The notes: generated by a model not told the origin, from the letters alone. Shown: positions 49,691-60,042, counted from the first letter of the stretch. The stretch is DNA of 64,000 bases from Phenylobacterium haematophilum (GCF_014196295.1 NZ_JACIDK010000001.1:140785-204784), one strand, 5' to 3'. Program-made: numbers and translations.

Positions 49691-50806
49691 TTAGACACCT
49701 ATCTCCATGTAGATCAGCGCGAATACCGCATCGATGAGGATGATCGCGAAGATCGCGTGTACGACGGCGGCGGTGACGCGGCGGCCGAGCGACTCCACGT
49801 CGCCGCCGACTTCCATGCCCTGACGGCAGCCGATGCCGGCGATCACCGCGGCCATGATCGGCGCCTTCGAAAGGCCGATCCAGAAGTGAGTGACGCCGAC
49901 ATTATCGAGGATGCGCTGCAGGAAGAAGGCGGGGCCTAGGTCGAGCACGGTCCACGTCACGAGCAGGCCGCCCATCAGGCCGGCGATCGTGGCCACGAAG
50001 GTCAGCAGCGGGATGATCGCCAGCAGCGCGGCGAAACGCGGGAAGACCAGCGCCTCGAACGGGTCGACCCCGAGCACCTTCATGGCGTCGACCTCCTGGT
50101 TCATCTTCATCGAGCCGATCTCGGCTGCGAAGGAGGAAGCCGAGCGGCCGGCCAGGAGGATCGCGGTGATCAGGATGTTGAACTCGCGGAACACGGCGAT
50201 GCCGATCAGCTCGACCGCGAACACCTCGGCCCCAAACTGCCGCAGCATGTTGGCGCCCAGCAGTCCGACGACAGCGCCGATGAAGAACGAGGTGAGGGTG
50301 ACGATCGGGATGGCGTCGAGCCCGGCGCGTTCGGCCAGCGAGACGCACGCGGCCCAACGGATACGGGCCGGGTTGGCGATCGTGCGGCCGACCACTACCA
50401 GCAGGTGGCCGACGAACACCATGGTCTCGAAGATTTCGGTGCCGAGGTTGAACACCCCTCGCCCGGTGCGGATCGCCAGTTCGTAGAAGCCGCGCGGCTC
50501 CTGGCGTTTGTCCGGATTGTTGCGGGCCGCCGCGGCGACGAGCTCCAGCAGCCGGTGGGTCTCGGGGCGCGCCTCGATGCGGTCGGCCGCGGGGTGATCG
50601 GCCAGCGCGCGCAGGATGCCGTAGGCTCCGGCGGTGTCGAGCCGTCGGATCGGCGTCAGATCGATCCCGGAGAGCTGTTCGCCCTGGACGGCGGCCACCA
50701 GACGGCTGACGGCGTCGCCGGCCGCGGTCGCCGTCCAGTCGCCAGACAGCACCGCCCGGCGACCGCCATCGGCCTCCACCACACTGAACTCGGCGGGTCT
50801 TTCCAT
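49691..50806 (-). CDS. mlaE: MlaE-like permease with N-terminal STAS domain
   Basis: A 371-residue protein. Residues ~1-95 form a STAS-like domain (MlaB-type) fused to the permease, replacing a separate mlaB gene. The MlaE part carries five hydrophobic helices and the family core VYVALAAAEIG-like LAGRSASSFAAEIGSMKMNQ then EVDAMKVLGVDPFEALVFPR. It is the membrane channel subunit and first gene of the operon. The fusion is common in alphaproteobacteria. Confidence 0.92.
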   Translation of the reverse strand: MERPAEFSVVEADGGRRAVLSGDWTATAAGDAVSRLVAAVQGEQLSGIDLTPIRRLDTAGAYGILRALADHPAADRIEARPETHRLLELVAAAARNNPDKRQEPRGFYELAIRTGRGVFNLGTEIFETMVFVGHLLVVVGRTIANPARIRWAACVSLAERAGLDAIPIVTLTSFFIGAVVGLLGANMLRQFGAEVFAVELIGIAVFREFNILITAILLAGRSASSFAAEIGSMKMNQEVDAMKVLGVDPFEALVFPRFAALLAIIPLLTFVATIAGLMGGLLVTWTVLDLGPAFFLQRILDNVGVTHFWIGLSKAPIMAAVIAGIGCRQGMEVGGDVESLGRRVTAAVVHAIFAIILIDAVFALIYMEIGV

Positions 50807-51064
50807 CGGCTCGCGTCGGGCCTCGTAAGCTGGCGTCCGCTTGAATCGAAACGCCTCAAGCTTGAACCTAGCAGAGCCGCCTCACCACGCCGAACGCCTT
50901 ATGGCGAAGGTTGTTCCGTGGCGCCAGCCAATGGAACGTGTCTCGCGACAAGGTGATCCTAGGTCGCAGGCGGCGGCCAAGATTTCGCCCAAGTCGCAGG
51001 CGCTAAGGAGACTTGGCGGCCCGATCCGCCCTCTGAACATGTGCCTATCAGTCGGGAGCGTGGG

Positions 51065-51388
51065 TTGACCCGTCGTCATGTCGAAATCGCCGGAAAGTCC
51101 GGCGCCCTCTACCGTTACTCGGTTCTGGAGGAAGACCGCGTCTTGCCGCCGGCCGGCGCGAACTACGTCATCTGCAAGCCTGCGGATCGTGGCGTGGACA
51201 TCCTCTTCGTCGGCGAGACCGACAGTCTGGCGCGGATCGCCTGGCGCGAGCAGCTGGCCTATGCGCGCGACACCTATGGCGACGACGCCGACGTGCTGAC
51301 GCGTCTCAACGTACGCAGCGCGGTGCGGCTGGCCGAGCAGGAAGACCTGCTGGAAGAATACCGCCCGCCGATGAACGCCGGGGCCTAG
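51065..51388 (+). CDS. Hypothetical protein (107 aa)
   Basis: A ~107-residue soluble protein: ...VEIAGKSGALYRYSVLEEDR, LPPAGANYVICKPADRGVDI, LFVGETDSLARIAWREQLAY and an acidic C-terminus. The beta-strand pattern resembles a GIY-YIG-like or small sensory fold but without catalytic residues that I can identify. TTG at 51065 has GGGAG 5 bp upstream; GTG at 51041 would add eight residues. The 234 bp before 51041 hold no gene I can support. I do not recognise the family. Confidence 0.62.
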   Translation: MTRRHVEIAGKSGALYRYSVLEEDRVLPPAGANYVICKPADRGVDILFVGETDSLARIAWREQLAYARDTYGDDADVLTRLNVRSAVRLAEQEDLLEEYRPPMNAGA

Positions 51389-51421
51389 CGCCGGCGTTAG
51401 GGCGTCGCCATTCTCCGGCGC

Positions 51422-51937
51422 GTGCCTGCTCCTCTCATCGTCATTCTTGGCGCCGCCGTCCGCCCGGACGGCCGCGCCAGTCCAGCCCTCCTTCGCCGGA
51501 TCCAGGGCGGCTTTCGGCTGGCTGAAGCGAAACCACAAAGCCTGGTGTTCTGCTCAGGCGGGGTGGGGCGCTACGGCCCTTCGGAAGCCTCGATCATGGC
51601 CGAGCGCCTGACCGGCATGGGGCTGGCGGCCGACCGGCTGGTGCTCGACGAGCAGAGCCTCGACACCCTGCAGACGGTCGTCGCCGCGGCGCGATACGTC
51701 CGTGCTCATGACCTGCCCGGCGTCATCGTCTGCACAGACAGCTATCACACGCCGCGCACGCGGCTCTGCTTCGCTGCGCTGGGCGTGCCCAGCGTCGATG
51801 GTTCGGTGCTGGCCGGGCCGCGCCAGATGGGCTGGGGCGCCTGGTGGCGCATGCGCCTGCGGGAAATCCCGGCGATCCCCTATGATGGGGTGCTGGCCCT
51901 GACCAAGCGCGGCGCGCTTCAGCCGGTCCAGCGGTAG
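51422..51937 (+). CDS. YdcF/DUF218 family protein
   Basis: A 171-residue protein of the DUF218 fold. The features are IVILGAAVRPDGRASPALLR, RIQGGFRLAEAKPQSLVFCS (G-G motif), EASIMAERLTGMGLAADRLV, LDEQSLDTLQTVVAAA, and VCTDSYHTPRTRLCFAALGV. Family members include SanA/YdcF with suggested envelope or cofactor roles. This form lacks an N-terminal helix, so it may be cytoplasmic. Its 3' end overlaps the kdpE end by 19 bp. Confidence 0.85.
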   Translation: MPAPLIVILGAAVRPDGRASPALLRRIQGGFRLAEAKPQSLVFCSGGVGRYGPSEASIMAERLTGMGLAADRLVLDEQSLDTLQTVVAAARYVRAHDLPGVIVCTDSYHTPRTRLCFAALGVPSVDGSVLAGPRQMGWGAWWRMRLREIPAIPYDGVLALTKRGALQPVQR

Positions 51938-52608
51938 CCGACCCCTGGCTCGGTGGTGATCAGGGTCGGCGCGGACGGGTCGGGTTCGACCTTCTGGCGC
52001 AACTGGGCGACGAACACCCGCAGATACTGCACGTCGGCTTCGTGCGCCGGGCCCCAGACCGCGGTGAGCAATTGGCGATGGGTGACCACCTTGCCGCCGC
52101 CCGCGACCAACTGGGCCAGCAGATCGTACTCCTTGGGCGACAGGCGGATCGCGTGGCCGCCGCGGCTCACCAACCGTTTGACGAGGTCCACCGTCAGGTC
52201 CCCGGCCGTGACCACCGGTTCGGCGCCTGCCGACTTCAGCCGGTGACGCAAGGCGACGCGAAGACGCGCCAGCAACTCGCCGACTCCAAAAGGCTTTTCC
52301 ACATAGTCGTCGGCCCCCATGTCGAGGGTGTCGATCTTCTCGGTCTCCTTGTCGCGGGCCGACAGCACGATGATGGGGCCGTCATAGAAGGCCCGCGCCC
52401 GGGTCAGCGCCTCCTTGCCGTCGAAGTCGGGGAGGCCGAGGTCCAGGACCACTGCGTCGGGCGCCTTGCGGGCGATCTCCTTAAGGCCGTCGGCGGCGGT
52501 GTCGGCGCGTACGGGCTCATAGCCGGCCGCCTCCAGCGCCGGCTGCAGGAACCGGTGGATTTGCGGCTCGTCGTCGATGACCAGGATGCGGGGACGGCTG
52601 GCGCTCAC
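51919..52608 (-). CDS. kdpE: KdpE response regulator
   Basis: A 229-residue OmpR-type regulator: receiver with ILVIDDEPQIHRFL, the phospho-acceptor Asp in AVVLDLGLPDFDG, and Lys in DDYVEKPFGVGELLARLR. The winged helix ends with LTAVWGPAHEADVQYLRVFV and the closing GVGYRWTG. It activates kdp transcription at low potassium or high osmolarity. The start overlaps the kdpD stop by ATGA and it is last in the kdp operon. Confidence 0.95.
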   Translation of the reverse strand: MSASRPRILVIDDEPQIHRFLQPALEAAGYEPVRADTAADGLKEIARKAPDAVVLDLGLPDFDGKEALTRARAFYDGPIIVLSARDKETEKIDTLDMGADDYVEKPFGVGELLARLRVALRHRLKSAGAEPVVTAGDLTVDLVKRLVSRGGHAIRLSPKEYDLLAQLVAGGGKVVTHRQLLTAVWGPAHEADVQYLRVFVAQLRQKVEPDPSAPTLITTEPGVGYRWTG

Positions 52609-55283
52609 AGCATGTGCCCCGGCATGACGTGCTCCTTGGGCAGGCTGATCAGGATGCGGGTGCCTCGGCCGTCATGGATCGGGCTTGCCGCCGCGATGCG
52701 CCCGCCCATCGCCTCGACGAAGCCCTTGGAGATGGCAAGGCCCAGCCCCGCGCCCTTGCCGCGGTCGGTGGCTTCCTCCATGCGGCGGAACTTCTCGAAC
52801 ACCCGCTCCAGCTCCTCTGTCGGGATGCCGCGGCCCTCGTCCTCGATGGAGATCACCACGTTGCCGCGGTCCTCATAGGCGGCGACCTCGATGGCCGAGC
52901 CGTCTGGGCTGTAGGCGATCGCATTCTCGAGGATGTTCACCAGGGCCTGCTCCAGCAGCGACGCGTCGGCCTTGACCATCGACAGCTGGGCGGGGAAGTC
53001 GCGCGCCACGCTGCGCTTGTCCAGCCGCCGCTGCACCCGCTCGACGGCGGCGCGCAGCACGTCGCGGATGTCGACCCATTCGCGCCGAGTGACCAGGGCG
53101 CCGCCCTCCAGCCGGGTCATGTCCAGCAGGTCGCCGACATAGCGGTTCAGCCGCTCGGCTTCCTCGCGAATGGACTGAAGAAGGTCTTGCTGGACGTTGG
53201 GTTTCAAAAACTTTCCGTAGTCCAGCAGTGTCGTGACCGAGCCCAGCACCGTCGACAGCGGCGTGCGCAGGTCGTGGCTGACCGAGTTGAGCAGCGCCCC
53301 ACGCAACCGGTCGGTGCGGCGCAGGGCCTCTGCGTCGGCCGCCTGGGCGGCGAACTCGGCCCGCTCGAGCGCCACGGCGCCCTGGTCGAGCAGGGCGGCG
53401 ACGAACCGCTCGTTGTCTTCCGCCGCCAGCGCCTTGGGTTCGACCCCGGCCACCCCCGCCCGTGCCTTCACGCCTTGCAGCGGCCGGAAGGTCCAGGCGG
53501 AGTTGGGCAGGGTGCCGGTGCCGGCCCCCGCCGGCTCGCCCTTTTCCCAGGCCCAGCGGGCGGCGGCCATGTCGCCGGGGGCCAGGGCCTCCAGCGCCGG
53601 CGAGGCGGCCGTCAGCGCCAGGTCGTCGCGTTCCGGAGTCAGCACCACCGCTGCGCCGCTGGTGGCGGCCGCCAGTTGCTCGGCCAGGGCCTGCGCCGCC
53701 GTGTCCTGCTTGGCCGCGGAGGAAAGCCGGCGGCTGGCCGCCAGCAGCGCCGAGATCGCCGACGCCCGTTGCGCCACCGCGCGGGCCTGATCGCGGATGC
53801 GGCCGGTCAGCCAGCCTGTGGTCAAGGCCACGGCGAAGAACACCCCGAAGGTCAGGACGTCCGCCGGGTGGCCGATACGCACCGTCAGCCGCGGCTCCAG
53901 GAAGAAGAAGTTGTAGATGAAGGCGCTCAGCGTCGCCGCCGTCAGCGCCGGCCACAGCCCGAAGGCCAGACCGCTGACCAGCACGCTGAGCATGAAGATC
54001 ATCGCCAGGTTGGCGGTCTCGGCCACCTGGAATGTGACGCTGGCCAGCAGCGCGGCGACCACGACCATGGCGGCGGCCGCCACGTGGCCGGTCCACGGCC
54101 AAGCCCGTAAGGGGACCATATGTCGGGCCGCGGGCGGCTCCGGCTCGCCTGGTTCGGTCACCACGTGCAGGGCCGCCCCCTGGGCCTCGTCCAGCAAGAC
54201 GCGGATCAACGAGCGGCGGAAGGGATTGCGACGGCGGCGTCCCGACTTGCCGACCACGATCTGGGTGACGTTGTTGCGCCGGGCGTAGTCGAGCACACTG
54301 GCGACCAGGTCGTCGCCGGTCAGGACCACCGTGGCCGCGCCGAGCTGCTCGGCGAGTTTGAGCGCTTCGTTCAGCCGCGCCTGGCCGCCGGCCGGCGAGG
54401 GCGGCGCGTTCGGCCGCTCGACGTGCGCCACGGTCCAGGGCGCGTCCATCATCATGTCCGACAACCGCCGGCCGGTCCGCACCAGCGCCCCAGCAGACCC
54501 ATCCGTCCCGACCAGCACCAGGATCCGCTCGCCTGCCGCCCAAGGGCCCTCGACGCCGGCGGCCTTCATCGCCCCGATCAGCTGATCGTCGACCGTCTGG
54601 GCCGCGCGGCGCAGGGCCAGTTCACGCAGCGCGGTCAGGTTCTCGGGCTTGAAGAACCGCTCGGCGGCCAGCCGCGCGGTGTCGCCGATATAGACCTTTC
54701 CCTCGGCCATCCGCTCGCGCAGCTCCGAGGGCGTGATGTCGATCAGCTCGATCTCGTCGGCGCGCGACAGGGCGCTGTCGGGCACGGTCTCGCGCTGGCG
54801 CACGCCGGTGATCTTCCAGACCACCTCGCGCAGGCTCTCCAGGTGCTGGACGTTCAGCGTCGTCCAGACGTCGATGCCGGCCGACAACAGTTCTTCGACG
54901 TCCTGCCACCGTTTGGCGTGACGCGAGCTCGGGGCGTTGGAATGGGCGTACTCGTCGACCAGCAGCAACTGCGGCCGTCGCGCCAGCGCAGCGTCCAGAT
55001 CGAATTCCAGCAAGGTGCGGTCGCGATACTCGATCGGGCGACGAGCCATCACCTCCAATCCGCGCAGCAGGGACTGGGTCTCGCGACGGCCATGGGTCTC
55101 GACCACACCGACAACGACGTCGCCGCCCTCCGCCTTTCGGCGGCGAGCGGCGCGCAGCATCTCGAAGGTCTTGCCGACCCCTGGCGACATGCCGAGGAAC
55201 ACCTTCAGGCGTCCTCGGCCCGGTTGTTTGGTCGCCGCCAGCAGGGCGTCCGGGTCCGGCCGTCTGGGTTCGTCCATGCTCAT
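52605..55283 (-). CDS. kdpD: KdpD sensor histidine kinase
   Basis: An 892-residue sensor. The N-terminal KdpD domain has Walker A GMSPGVGKTFEMLRAARRRK and DEYAHSNAPSSRH. A Usp-like segment follows, then four membrane helices (residues ~395-500, DUF4118), a GAF-like region, the HisKA box NSVSHDLRTPLSTVLGSV and the HATPase N-box ILENAIAYSPDGSAI with a G-box GKGAGLGLAISKGFVEAMGG. The domain set equals E. coli KdpD. It overlaps kdpC and kdpE by four bases each. Confidence 0.96.
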   Translation of the reverse strand: MSMDEPRRPDPDALLAATKQPGRGRLKVFLGMSPGVGKTFEMLRAARRRKAEGGDVVVGVVETHGRRETQSLLRGLEVMARRPIEYRDRTLLEFDLDAALARRPQLLLVDEYAHSNAPSSRHAKRWQDVEELLSAGIDVWTTLNVQHLESLREVVWKITGVRQRETVPDSALSRADEIELIDITPSELRERMAEGKVYIGDTARLAAERFFKPENLTALRELALRRAAQTVDDQLIGAMKAAGVEGPWAAGERILVLVGTDGSAGALVRTGRRLSDMMMDAPWTVAHVERPNAPPSPAGGQARLNEALKLAEQLGAATVVLTGDDLVASVLDYARRNNVTQIVVGKSGRRRRNPFRRSLIRVLLDEAQGAALHVVTEPGEPEPPAARHMVPLRAWPWTGHVAAAAMVVVAALLASVTFQVAETANLAMIFMLSVLVSGLAFGLWPALTAATLSAFIYNFFFLEPRLTVRIGHPADVLTFGVFFAVALTTGWLTGRIRDQARAVAQRASAISALLAASRRLSSAAKQDTAAQALAEQLAAATSGAAVVLTPERDDLALTAASPALEALAPGDMAAARWAWEKGEPAGAGTGTLPNSAWTFRPLQGVKARAGVAGVEPKALAAEDNERFVAALLDQGAVALERAEFAAQAADAEALRRTDRLRGALLNSVSHDLRTPLSTVLGSVTTLLDYGKFLKPNVQQDLLQSIREEAERLNRYVGDLLDMTRLEGGALVTRREWVDIRDVLRAAVERVQRRLDKRSVARDFPAQLSMVKADASLLEQALVNILENAIAYSPDGSAIEVAAYEDRGNVVISIEDEGRGIPTEELERVFEKFRRMEEATDRGKGAGLGLAISKGFVEAMGGRIAAASPIHDGRGTRILISLPKEHVMPGHML

Positions 55284-55861
55284 GGCGTCGGGGGCGGGAA
55301 GCGGGCGTCGAGGGCGAGGTTGGTCATCAGGACATTGACCCTCGGCTGGCCGAGGACGCCGAAGGTGCGCCCTTCCACATGGCTCTGCAACAGCGCGCGT
55401 ACCTGGGCTGGATCGACGCCGCGGGCCGTGGCGATGCGCTCGGCCTGCAGCAGCGCGTATTGCGGCGAGACGTCGGGGTCGAGGCCCGAGCCCGAGGCGG
55501 TGACCGCATCGGCCGGGATCGTCCCCTTGACGCCTTCGGCGCGCAGCGCGTCGGCCCGCTCGGCGACCTGCTCGGCCAGATCCGGGTTCAGCGGGCCGAG
55601 GTTGGAACCCGAGGAGGCGCTGGCGTCATAGCCCTCGGCGCCGGCCGCCGAGGGGCGCGGATGCAGGTACTGCGGCTGCGCGAAGTTCTGGCCGACCAGT
55701 TCCGAGCCGACCACCTTGCCGCCTTCGAGAACGAGGCTGCCATTGGCCTGGCGCGGGAAGGCGGCCTGGCCGATGCCGGTCATTAGCAGCGGGTAAGCCA
55801 GGCCCAGCAGCAGGGTGAAGAAGGCCATCGAAACGACGGCGGGACGAATGAGGGAGAGCAT
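55280..55861 (-). CDS. kdpC: KdpC, potassium-transporting ATPase subunit C
   Basis: A 193-residue protein with one N-terminal helix (VVSMAFFTLLLGLAYPLLMT) and a periplasmic domain: ...GQNFAQPQYLHPRPSAAGAE, YDASASSGSNLGPLNPDL and the conserved ending with GVDPAQVRALLQSHVEGRTF. It stabilises the KdpA-KdpB complex. The start is 12 bp after the 26-aa micropeptide gene. Confidence 0.95.
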   Translation of the reverse strand: MLSLIRPAVVSMAFFTLLLGLAYPLLMTGIGQAAFPRQANGSLVLEGGKVVGSELVGQNFAQPQYLHPRPSAAGAEGYDASASSGSNLGPLNPDLAEQVAERADALRAEGVKGTIPADAVTASGSGLDPDVSPQYALLQAERIATARGVDPAQVRALLQSHVEGRTFGVLGQPRVNVLMTNLALDARFPPPTP

Positions 55862-55873
55862 GGTTTTGCGGTC

Positions 55874-55954
55874 CTAGAGCGCCGCGCCCAGGAAGGCGCA
55901 GGCGAAAAGCAGGGCGATCAGCCCCAGCGAGACGAGGGTTTCACGCAGCAGCAT
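55874..55954 (-). CDS. 26-residue single-helix micropeptide between kdpB and kdpC
   Basis: The frame begins with ATG overlapping the kdpB stop (TGATG) and encodes LLRETLVSLGLIALLFACAF then LGAAL. It is one transmembrane segment with a short charged N-terminus (RE). It is not KdpF, which is found in its usual place upstream of kdpA. The tight overlap suggests translation coupled to kdpB. It might be a second small subunit of the Kdp complex; no known family was recognised. Confidence 0.55.
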   Translation of the reverse strand: MLLRETLVSLGLIALLFACAFLGAAL

Positions 55955-58023
55955 CAGGCGAGCCCCAGCCCGGAAATCGCGAGATCGATCAGCTTGATGC
56001 CGACGAACGGCGCGACGAGGCCGCCGAGGCCGTAGATCAGCAGGTTGCGCGACAGCAGTTTGGCCGCGCCGATCGCCCGGTAGCGGACCCCGCGCAGCGC
56101 CAGCGGGATCAGCGCCACGATGATCAGGGCGTTGAAGATCACCGCCGAGAGGATCGCGCTCTGCGGGCTCGACAGGCCCATGATGTTCAGCGCGCCAAGG
56201 CTGGGCAGGGCGACCACGAACATCGCCGGTATGATCGCGAAGTACTTGGCCACGTCGTTGGCGATCGAGAACGTGGTCAGCGCGCCGCGGGTGATCAGCA
56301 TCTGCTTTCCGACCTCGACGATCTCGATGACCTTGGTCGGGTCGCTGTCCAGGTCGACCATGTTGCCGGCCTCGCGGGCGGCCTGGGCGCCGGTCTGCAT
56401 CGCCACGCCGACGTCGGACTGCGCCAGGGCGGGAGCGTCGTTGGCGCCGTCGCCGCACATGGCGACCAGCCGTCCCTTGGCCTGTTCCGCGCGGATCAGC
56501 CGCAGCTTGTCCTCGGGCGTAGCCTCGGCCAGGAAATCGTCGACCCCGGCTTCAGATGCGATGGCGGCGGCGGTGACCGGGTTGTCGCCGGTGATCATCA
56601 CCGTGCGCAGGCCCATGCGGCGCAGGTCGGCGAACCGCTCCTTCACATTGGGCTTCACCACGTCCTTAAGGTGGATGACCCCGACCAGAGCGCCGTTCTC
56701 GCTGACGGCGAGCGGTGTGCCGCCGGAGCGGGCGATGCGATCCACCGCCGCCGACAGCTCGGTCGGGACCTGCTCGGGCGTCAGCCCCAGGCCGCGCACC
56801 ACGGCATCGACCGCGCCCTTGCGCCAGGATTGGCCGTCGGCGTCCAGGCCCGACTGGCGGGTCGTGGCGCTGAACGGGATGATGGTCGCCCCATGCGGCG
56901 CTTCGGCGTCCAGGCCCTCGGCCCGGGCCAATTCGACGATCGAGCGGCCTTCGGGCGTCTCGTCGCCCAGCGAGGCCATCAACGTGGCGCGCATCGCCGC
57001 CTCCGGTCGCACGCCGGGCGCGGGGATCAATTCGGTCGCCATGCGGTTGCCGAAGGTGATGGTGCCGGTCTTGTCGAGAAGCAGGGTGTCGACGTCGCCG
57101 GCCGCCTCGACGGCGCGGCCCGAGGTCGCCAGCACATTGACCTTCAGGAGGCGGTCCATGCCGGCGATGCCGACGGCCGACAGCAGGCCGCCGATCGTCG
57201 TCGGGATCAGGGTGATGAACAGCGCGCCCAGCACCATCGGCGAGAGCTGCACGCCCGAGAACTTGCCCAGGCCCAGCAGGGTCACCACGGCGATCAGGAA
57301 GATCAGGGTCAGGCCGGCCAGCAGCACGGCCAGGGCGATCTCGTTGGGCGTCTTGCGGCGGTCGGCGCCCTCGACCATCGCGATCATGCGGTCGAGGAAG
57401 GTCTGGCCGGCCTCGGAGGTGATGCGCACCTTGATCCAGTCGGAGACCACGGTGGTGCCGCCGGTTACGGCCGAGCGGTCGCCGCCGCTCTCGCGGATCA
57501 CCGGGGCGGACTCGCCGGTGATGGCCGCCTCGTTGACCGAGGCCACGCCCTCGATGATCTCGCCGTCGGCGGGGATCACGTCGCCGGCCTCGACCAGCAC
57601 GACCTCGCCGACGCCCAGCTTGTGGGCCGGGGTCGGGAGGATGGTCCCGGTCGCCGGATCGACGATCAGCTTGGCCTTGGTGGTCACGCGCGAGGCGCGC
57701 AGGGAGTCGGCGGCCGCCTTGCCGCGGCCCTCGGCGACGCTCTCGGCCAGGTTGGCGAAGAGAACGGTCGCCCAGAGCCAGAGCGCGATCTGGATCTCGA
57801 ACCCGAACGGCCGTCCGGCGACGATCTCGTTGATCGCCGAGGCGCTGGCCAGCAGCGCCACGATCCACGTGGCGAAGATGACGGGGTTGCCGGTCAGCTT
57901 ACGGGGATCGAGCTTGACCACCGCGTCGCGGGCGGCGCGGGTGATCATCGGACCTGAAAGGCTGGTGGCGAGGGTGGAGGCCTTGCGGCGGCTCTCGCCC
58001 TGCGGTGCGTAGGATGCGGTCAT
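55954..58023 (-). CDS. kdpB: KdpB, potassium-transporting P-type ATPase catalytic subunit
   Basis: A 689-residue P-type ATPase. TGES at ~169-172 (A-domain, with the Ser known in E. coli to be an inhibitory phosphorylation site), DKTGT at ~317-321 (phosphorylated Asp), [14 protein letters not shown] and [19 protein letters not shown] are all present. Seven helices are visible. ATG at 58023 follows kdpA by 16 bp; an upstream GTG-type frame is not needed. It drives K+ uptake with KdpA at very low external potassium. Confidence 0.96.
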   Translation of the reverse strand: MTASYAPQGESRRKASTLATSLSGPMITRAARDAVVKLDPRKLTGNPVIFATWIVALLASASAINEIVAGRPFGFEIQIALWLWATVLFANLAESVAEGRGKAAADSLRASRVTTKAKLIVDPATGTILPTPAHKLGVGEVVLVEAGDVIPADGEIIEGVASVNEAAITGESAPVIRESGGDRSAVTGGTTVVSDWIKVRITSEAGQTFLDRMIAMVEGADRRKTPNEIALAVLLAGLTLIFLIAVVTLLGLGKFSGVQLSPMVLGALFITLIPTTIGGLLSAVGIAGMDRLLKVNVLATSGRAVEAAGDVDTLLLDKTGTITFGNRMATELIPAPGVRPEAAMRATLMASLGDETPEGRSIVELARAEGLDAEAPHGATIIPFSATTRQSGLDADGQSWRKGAVDAVVRGLGLTPEQVPTELSAAVDRIARSGGTPLAVSENGALVGVIHLKDVVKPNVKERFADLRRMGLRTVMITGDNPVTAAAIASEAGVDDFLAEATPEDKLRLIRAEQAKGRLVAMCGDGANDAPALAQSDVGVAMQTGAQAAREAGNMVDLDSDPTKVIEIVEVGKQMLITRGALTTFSIANDVAKYFAIIPAMFVVALPSLGALNIMGLSSPQSAILSAVIFNALIIVALIPLALRGVRYRAIGAAKLLSRNLLIYGLGGLVAPFVGIKLIDLAISGLGLA

Positions 58024-58039
58024 GTGCTGACGCCTAGGG

Positions 58040-59749
58040 TTAGCGGCCGGCCAGCACATCGAGCACCTGGAAGTGCTCGACGATGGGACCAAGCGCGAGG
58101 GCAGGGAAGAACTGCAGCCCGCCGAGGATGAGGATCACGCCGATCAGAAGGCCGACGAACTGGCCGCTGTCGGTGGGCAGGGTGCCGGCGGACGGCGCCA
58201 GCTTGGGCTTGGCGACCAGCGAACCGGCTATGGCCAGCACCGCCACGATCGGTACGAAGCGGCCCATCAGCATGGCCAGGCCAAGCGTCGTGTTCCACCA
58301 GGGCGCGTTGGCGGTCAGGCCGGCGAAGGCCGAGCCGTTGTTGGCTGTGGTCGAGACATAGGCGTAGAGGATCTCCGACAGCCCGTGCGGCCCCTGGTTC
58401 AGCAGGCCCTTCAACGCTTCGGGCAGCACCGCGGCGATCGCCGAGAAGCCGAGCATCGACAGCGGCACGACCAGCACCGCCAGCATGGCCAGCTTGATCT
58501 CCTTGGCCTCGACCTTCTTGCCCAGGTACTCGGGCGTGCGGCCGACCATCAGCCCGGCGACGAACACCGCCAGCAGCGCCATGACGACCATGATCGCCAC
58601 GCCCGAGCCGATGCCGCCGGGCAGGATTTCGCCCAGCATCATCAGGAACATCGCGATCCCGCCGCCCAGCGGCATGTAGCTGGCGTGCATGGCGTTGACC
58701 GAGCCGTTGGAGGCGCCGGTGGTCTGCGCCGTCCAGGCGGCCGAGGCGGCCGGTCCGAAGCGGACTTCCTTGCCCTCCATGTTGGCGCTGGCGTCGACTT
58801 GGGCGGCGACCAGGGCAGGGGGGCTCTGGGTTTCGGCCAGGTAGACGCCGGCCGCCCCGAGCGACAGCAGCACGGCGGCGGCGGCCGCCAGCGCGCGCAG
58901 GTCCTTGAACGCCTTGGCCGAGCGGCCGAAGGCGAAGTACGCGGCCCAGCCCAGCACGTTGATCGACACCGCGGTCAGGAAGTTGGTCAGCGGGGTCGGG
59001 TTCTCGAACGGGTGGGCCGAGTTGACGTTGAAGATCCCACCGCCGTTGATGCCGAGCTGCTTGATGGCCAGCTGGCTGGCGACCGCGAACAGCGACAGCT
59101 TCTGCTCAGCCCCTTCCAGCGTCGCGGCCTGGGCCGAGGCCGCCAGGGTCTGGGGCACGCCCAGCGCGACCAGCGTCACCGCCAGCACGATCGAGGCCGG
59201 CAGCAGCACATAGAGCGTGGTGCGCGTCAGGTCGGCCCAGAAGTTGCCGACGCCTTCGCCGCGATGGCCGACGAAGCCGCGCGCCAGGGCCGCGGCGATG
59301 GTCGCTCCGGTGGCTGCAGAAACGAAGTTCTGCACCGTCAGCGCCGCCATCTGGCTGAACTGAGACATGGTCGTCTCGCCGCCATAGGACTGCCAATTGG
59401 TGTTGGTCACGAAGCTGGCGGCGGTGTTGAACGCCAAGTGCTCACTGACCCCGCCGAAGCCCTGCGGGTTCAGCGGCAGGGCGCCCTGCAGCCGCAGGAT
59501 CGCGTAAACCAGGAAGAACCCGGCCGCGTTGAAGGCCAGCAGCGCGGCGGCGTAACCGAACCAGGTCTGGCTCTTGTTCGCATCGACGCCGCAGCCGGCG
59601 TAGACCAGCCGCTCAACCGGCCGCAGCACCGGATCGAGCCAGGTGCGTTCCCCATTCCAGACCCGGGACATATAGACGCCGAGAGGCCAGCCGAGCCCGA
59701 TGGCTGCGGCCAGCGTCAGGGCGATCTCCGCCCATCCTTGCCAAGTCAT
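58040..59749 (-). CDS. kdpA: KdpA, potassium-transporting ATPase channel subunit
   Basis: A 569-residue protein with ten helices and the four pore-like repeats of Kdp[55 protein letters not shown] and [16 protein letters not shown]. These include the selectivity loops with conserved Gly residues that bind potassium. It starts 12 bp after kdpF. Confidence 0.96.
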   Translation of the reverse strand: MTWQGWAEIALTLAAAIGLGWPLGVYMSRVWNGERTWLDPVLRPVERLVYAGCGVDANKSQTWFGYAAALLAFNAAGFFLVYAILRLQGALPLNPQGFGGVSEHLAFNTAASFVTNTNWQSYGGETTMSQFSQMAALTVQNFVSAATGATIAAALARGFVGHRGEGVGNFWADLTRTTLYVLLPASIVLAVTLVALGVPQTLAASAQAATLEGAEQKLSLFAVASQLAIKQLGINGGGIFNVNSAHPFENPTPLTNFLTAVSINVLGWAAYFAFGRSAKAFKDLRALAAAAAVLLSLGAAGVYLAETQSPPALVAAQVDASANMEGKEVRFGPAASAAWTAQTTGASNGSVNAMHASYMPLGGGIAMFLMMLGEILPGGIGSGVAIMVVMALLAVFVAGLMVGRTPEYLGKKVEAKEIKLAMLAVLVVPLSMLGFSAIAAVLPEALKGLLNQGPHGLSEILYAYVSTTANNGSAFAGLTANAPWWNTTLGLAMLMGRFVPIVAVLAIAGSLVAKPKLAPSAGTLPTDSGQFVGLLIGVILILGGLQFFPALALGPIVEHFQVLDVLAGR

Positions 59750-59761
59750 GTCAGTGATCCG

Positions 59762-59848
59762 TCAGAAGCGCTCGGGGCGCAGCAGCGCGGCGAGCATGTA
59801 GGCGGCCACGGCGATCGCGCCGCCCGCCCAGAGGAGATCGACGAGCAT
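59762..59848 (-). CDS. kdpF: KdpF, small subunit of the Kdp complex
   Basis: A 28-residue single-helix peptide ending in the family signature ALLRPERF. It lies directly upstream of kdpA, the normal position of kdpF, and stabilises the complex lipid contact in E. coli. ATG at 59848 follows the stop of the 32-aa frame after 2 bp. Confidence 0.85.
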   Translation of the reverse strand: MLVDLLWAGGAIAVAAYMLAALLRPERF

Positions 59849-59850
59849 CT

Positions 59851-59949
59851 TCAGATGCGCCTCAATCCAACGGCCAGCAGCGCGAACAGGGCGAACGCCC
59901 CCGCGCCGACGCCGAGAAAGATGAGATCCGCCAAGGCAGAAGCCTCCAT
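59851..59949 (-). CDS. 32-residue single-helix micropeptide upstream of kdpF
   Basis: From ATG at 59949 the frame encodes MEASALADLIFLGVGAGAF, ALFALLAVGLRRI and TGA, two bases before the kdpF start. It is one hydrophobic helix with a basic end. Similar short frames precede kdpF in other bacteria in my recollection, but they have no settled name. It is the first frame of the kdp operon; the ~93 bp upstream should hold the promoter. Confidence 0.6.
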   Translation of the reverse strand: MEASALADLIFLGVGAGAFALFALLAVGLRRI

Positions 59950-60042
59950 AGCCAGGTTCAGGCCAGGAGGATGCGCCGCGCAAGCGTCAGGGTTCGAGAC
60001 GGGACGCGCCCGCCGCGCATAAGGGAAACGTAAAGGTCGGGC

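Noticed and set aside
52614..54110. 498-codon plus-strand frame opposite kdpD
   Set aside because: Shadow of kdpD; no domain features.
58073..60022. 649-codon plus-strand frame opposite kdpA
   Set aside because: Gln/Arg/Gly/His-rich shadow translation; kdpA on the other strand has full-length homology features.
59950..60042. KdpE binding site upstream of the kdp operon
   Set aside because: The expected location of the promoter, but no AT-rich KdpE-like box or clear -35/-10 pair could be seen in this GC-rich stretch.
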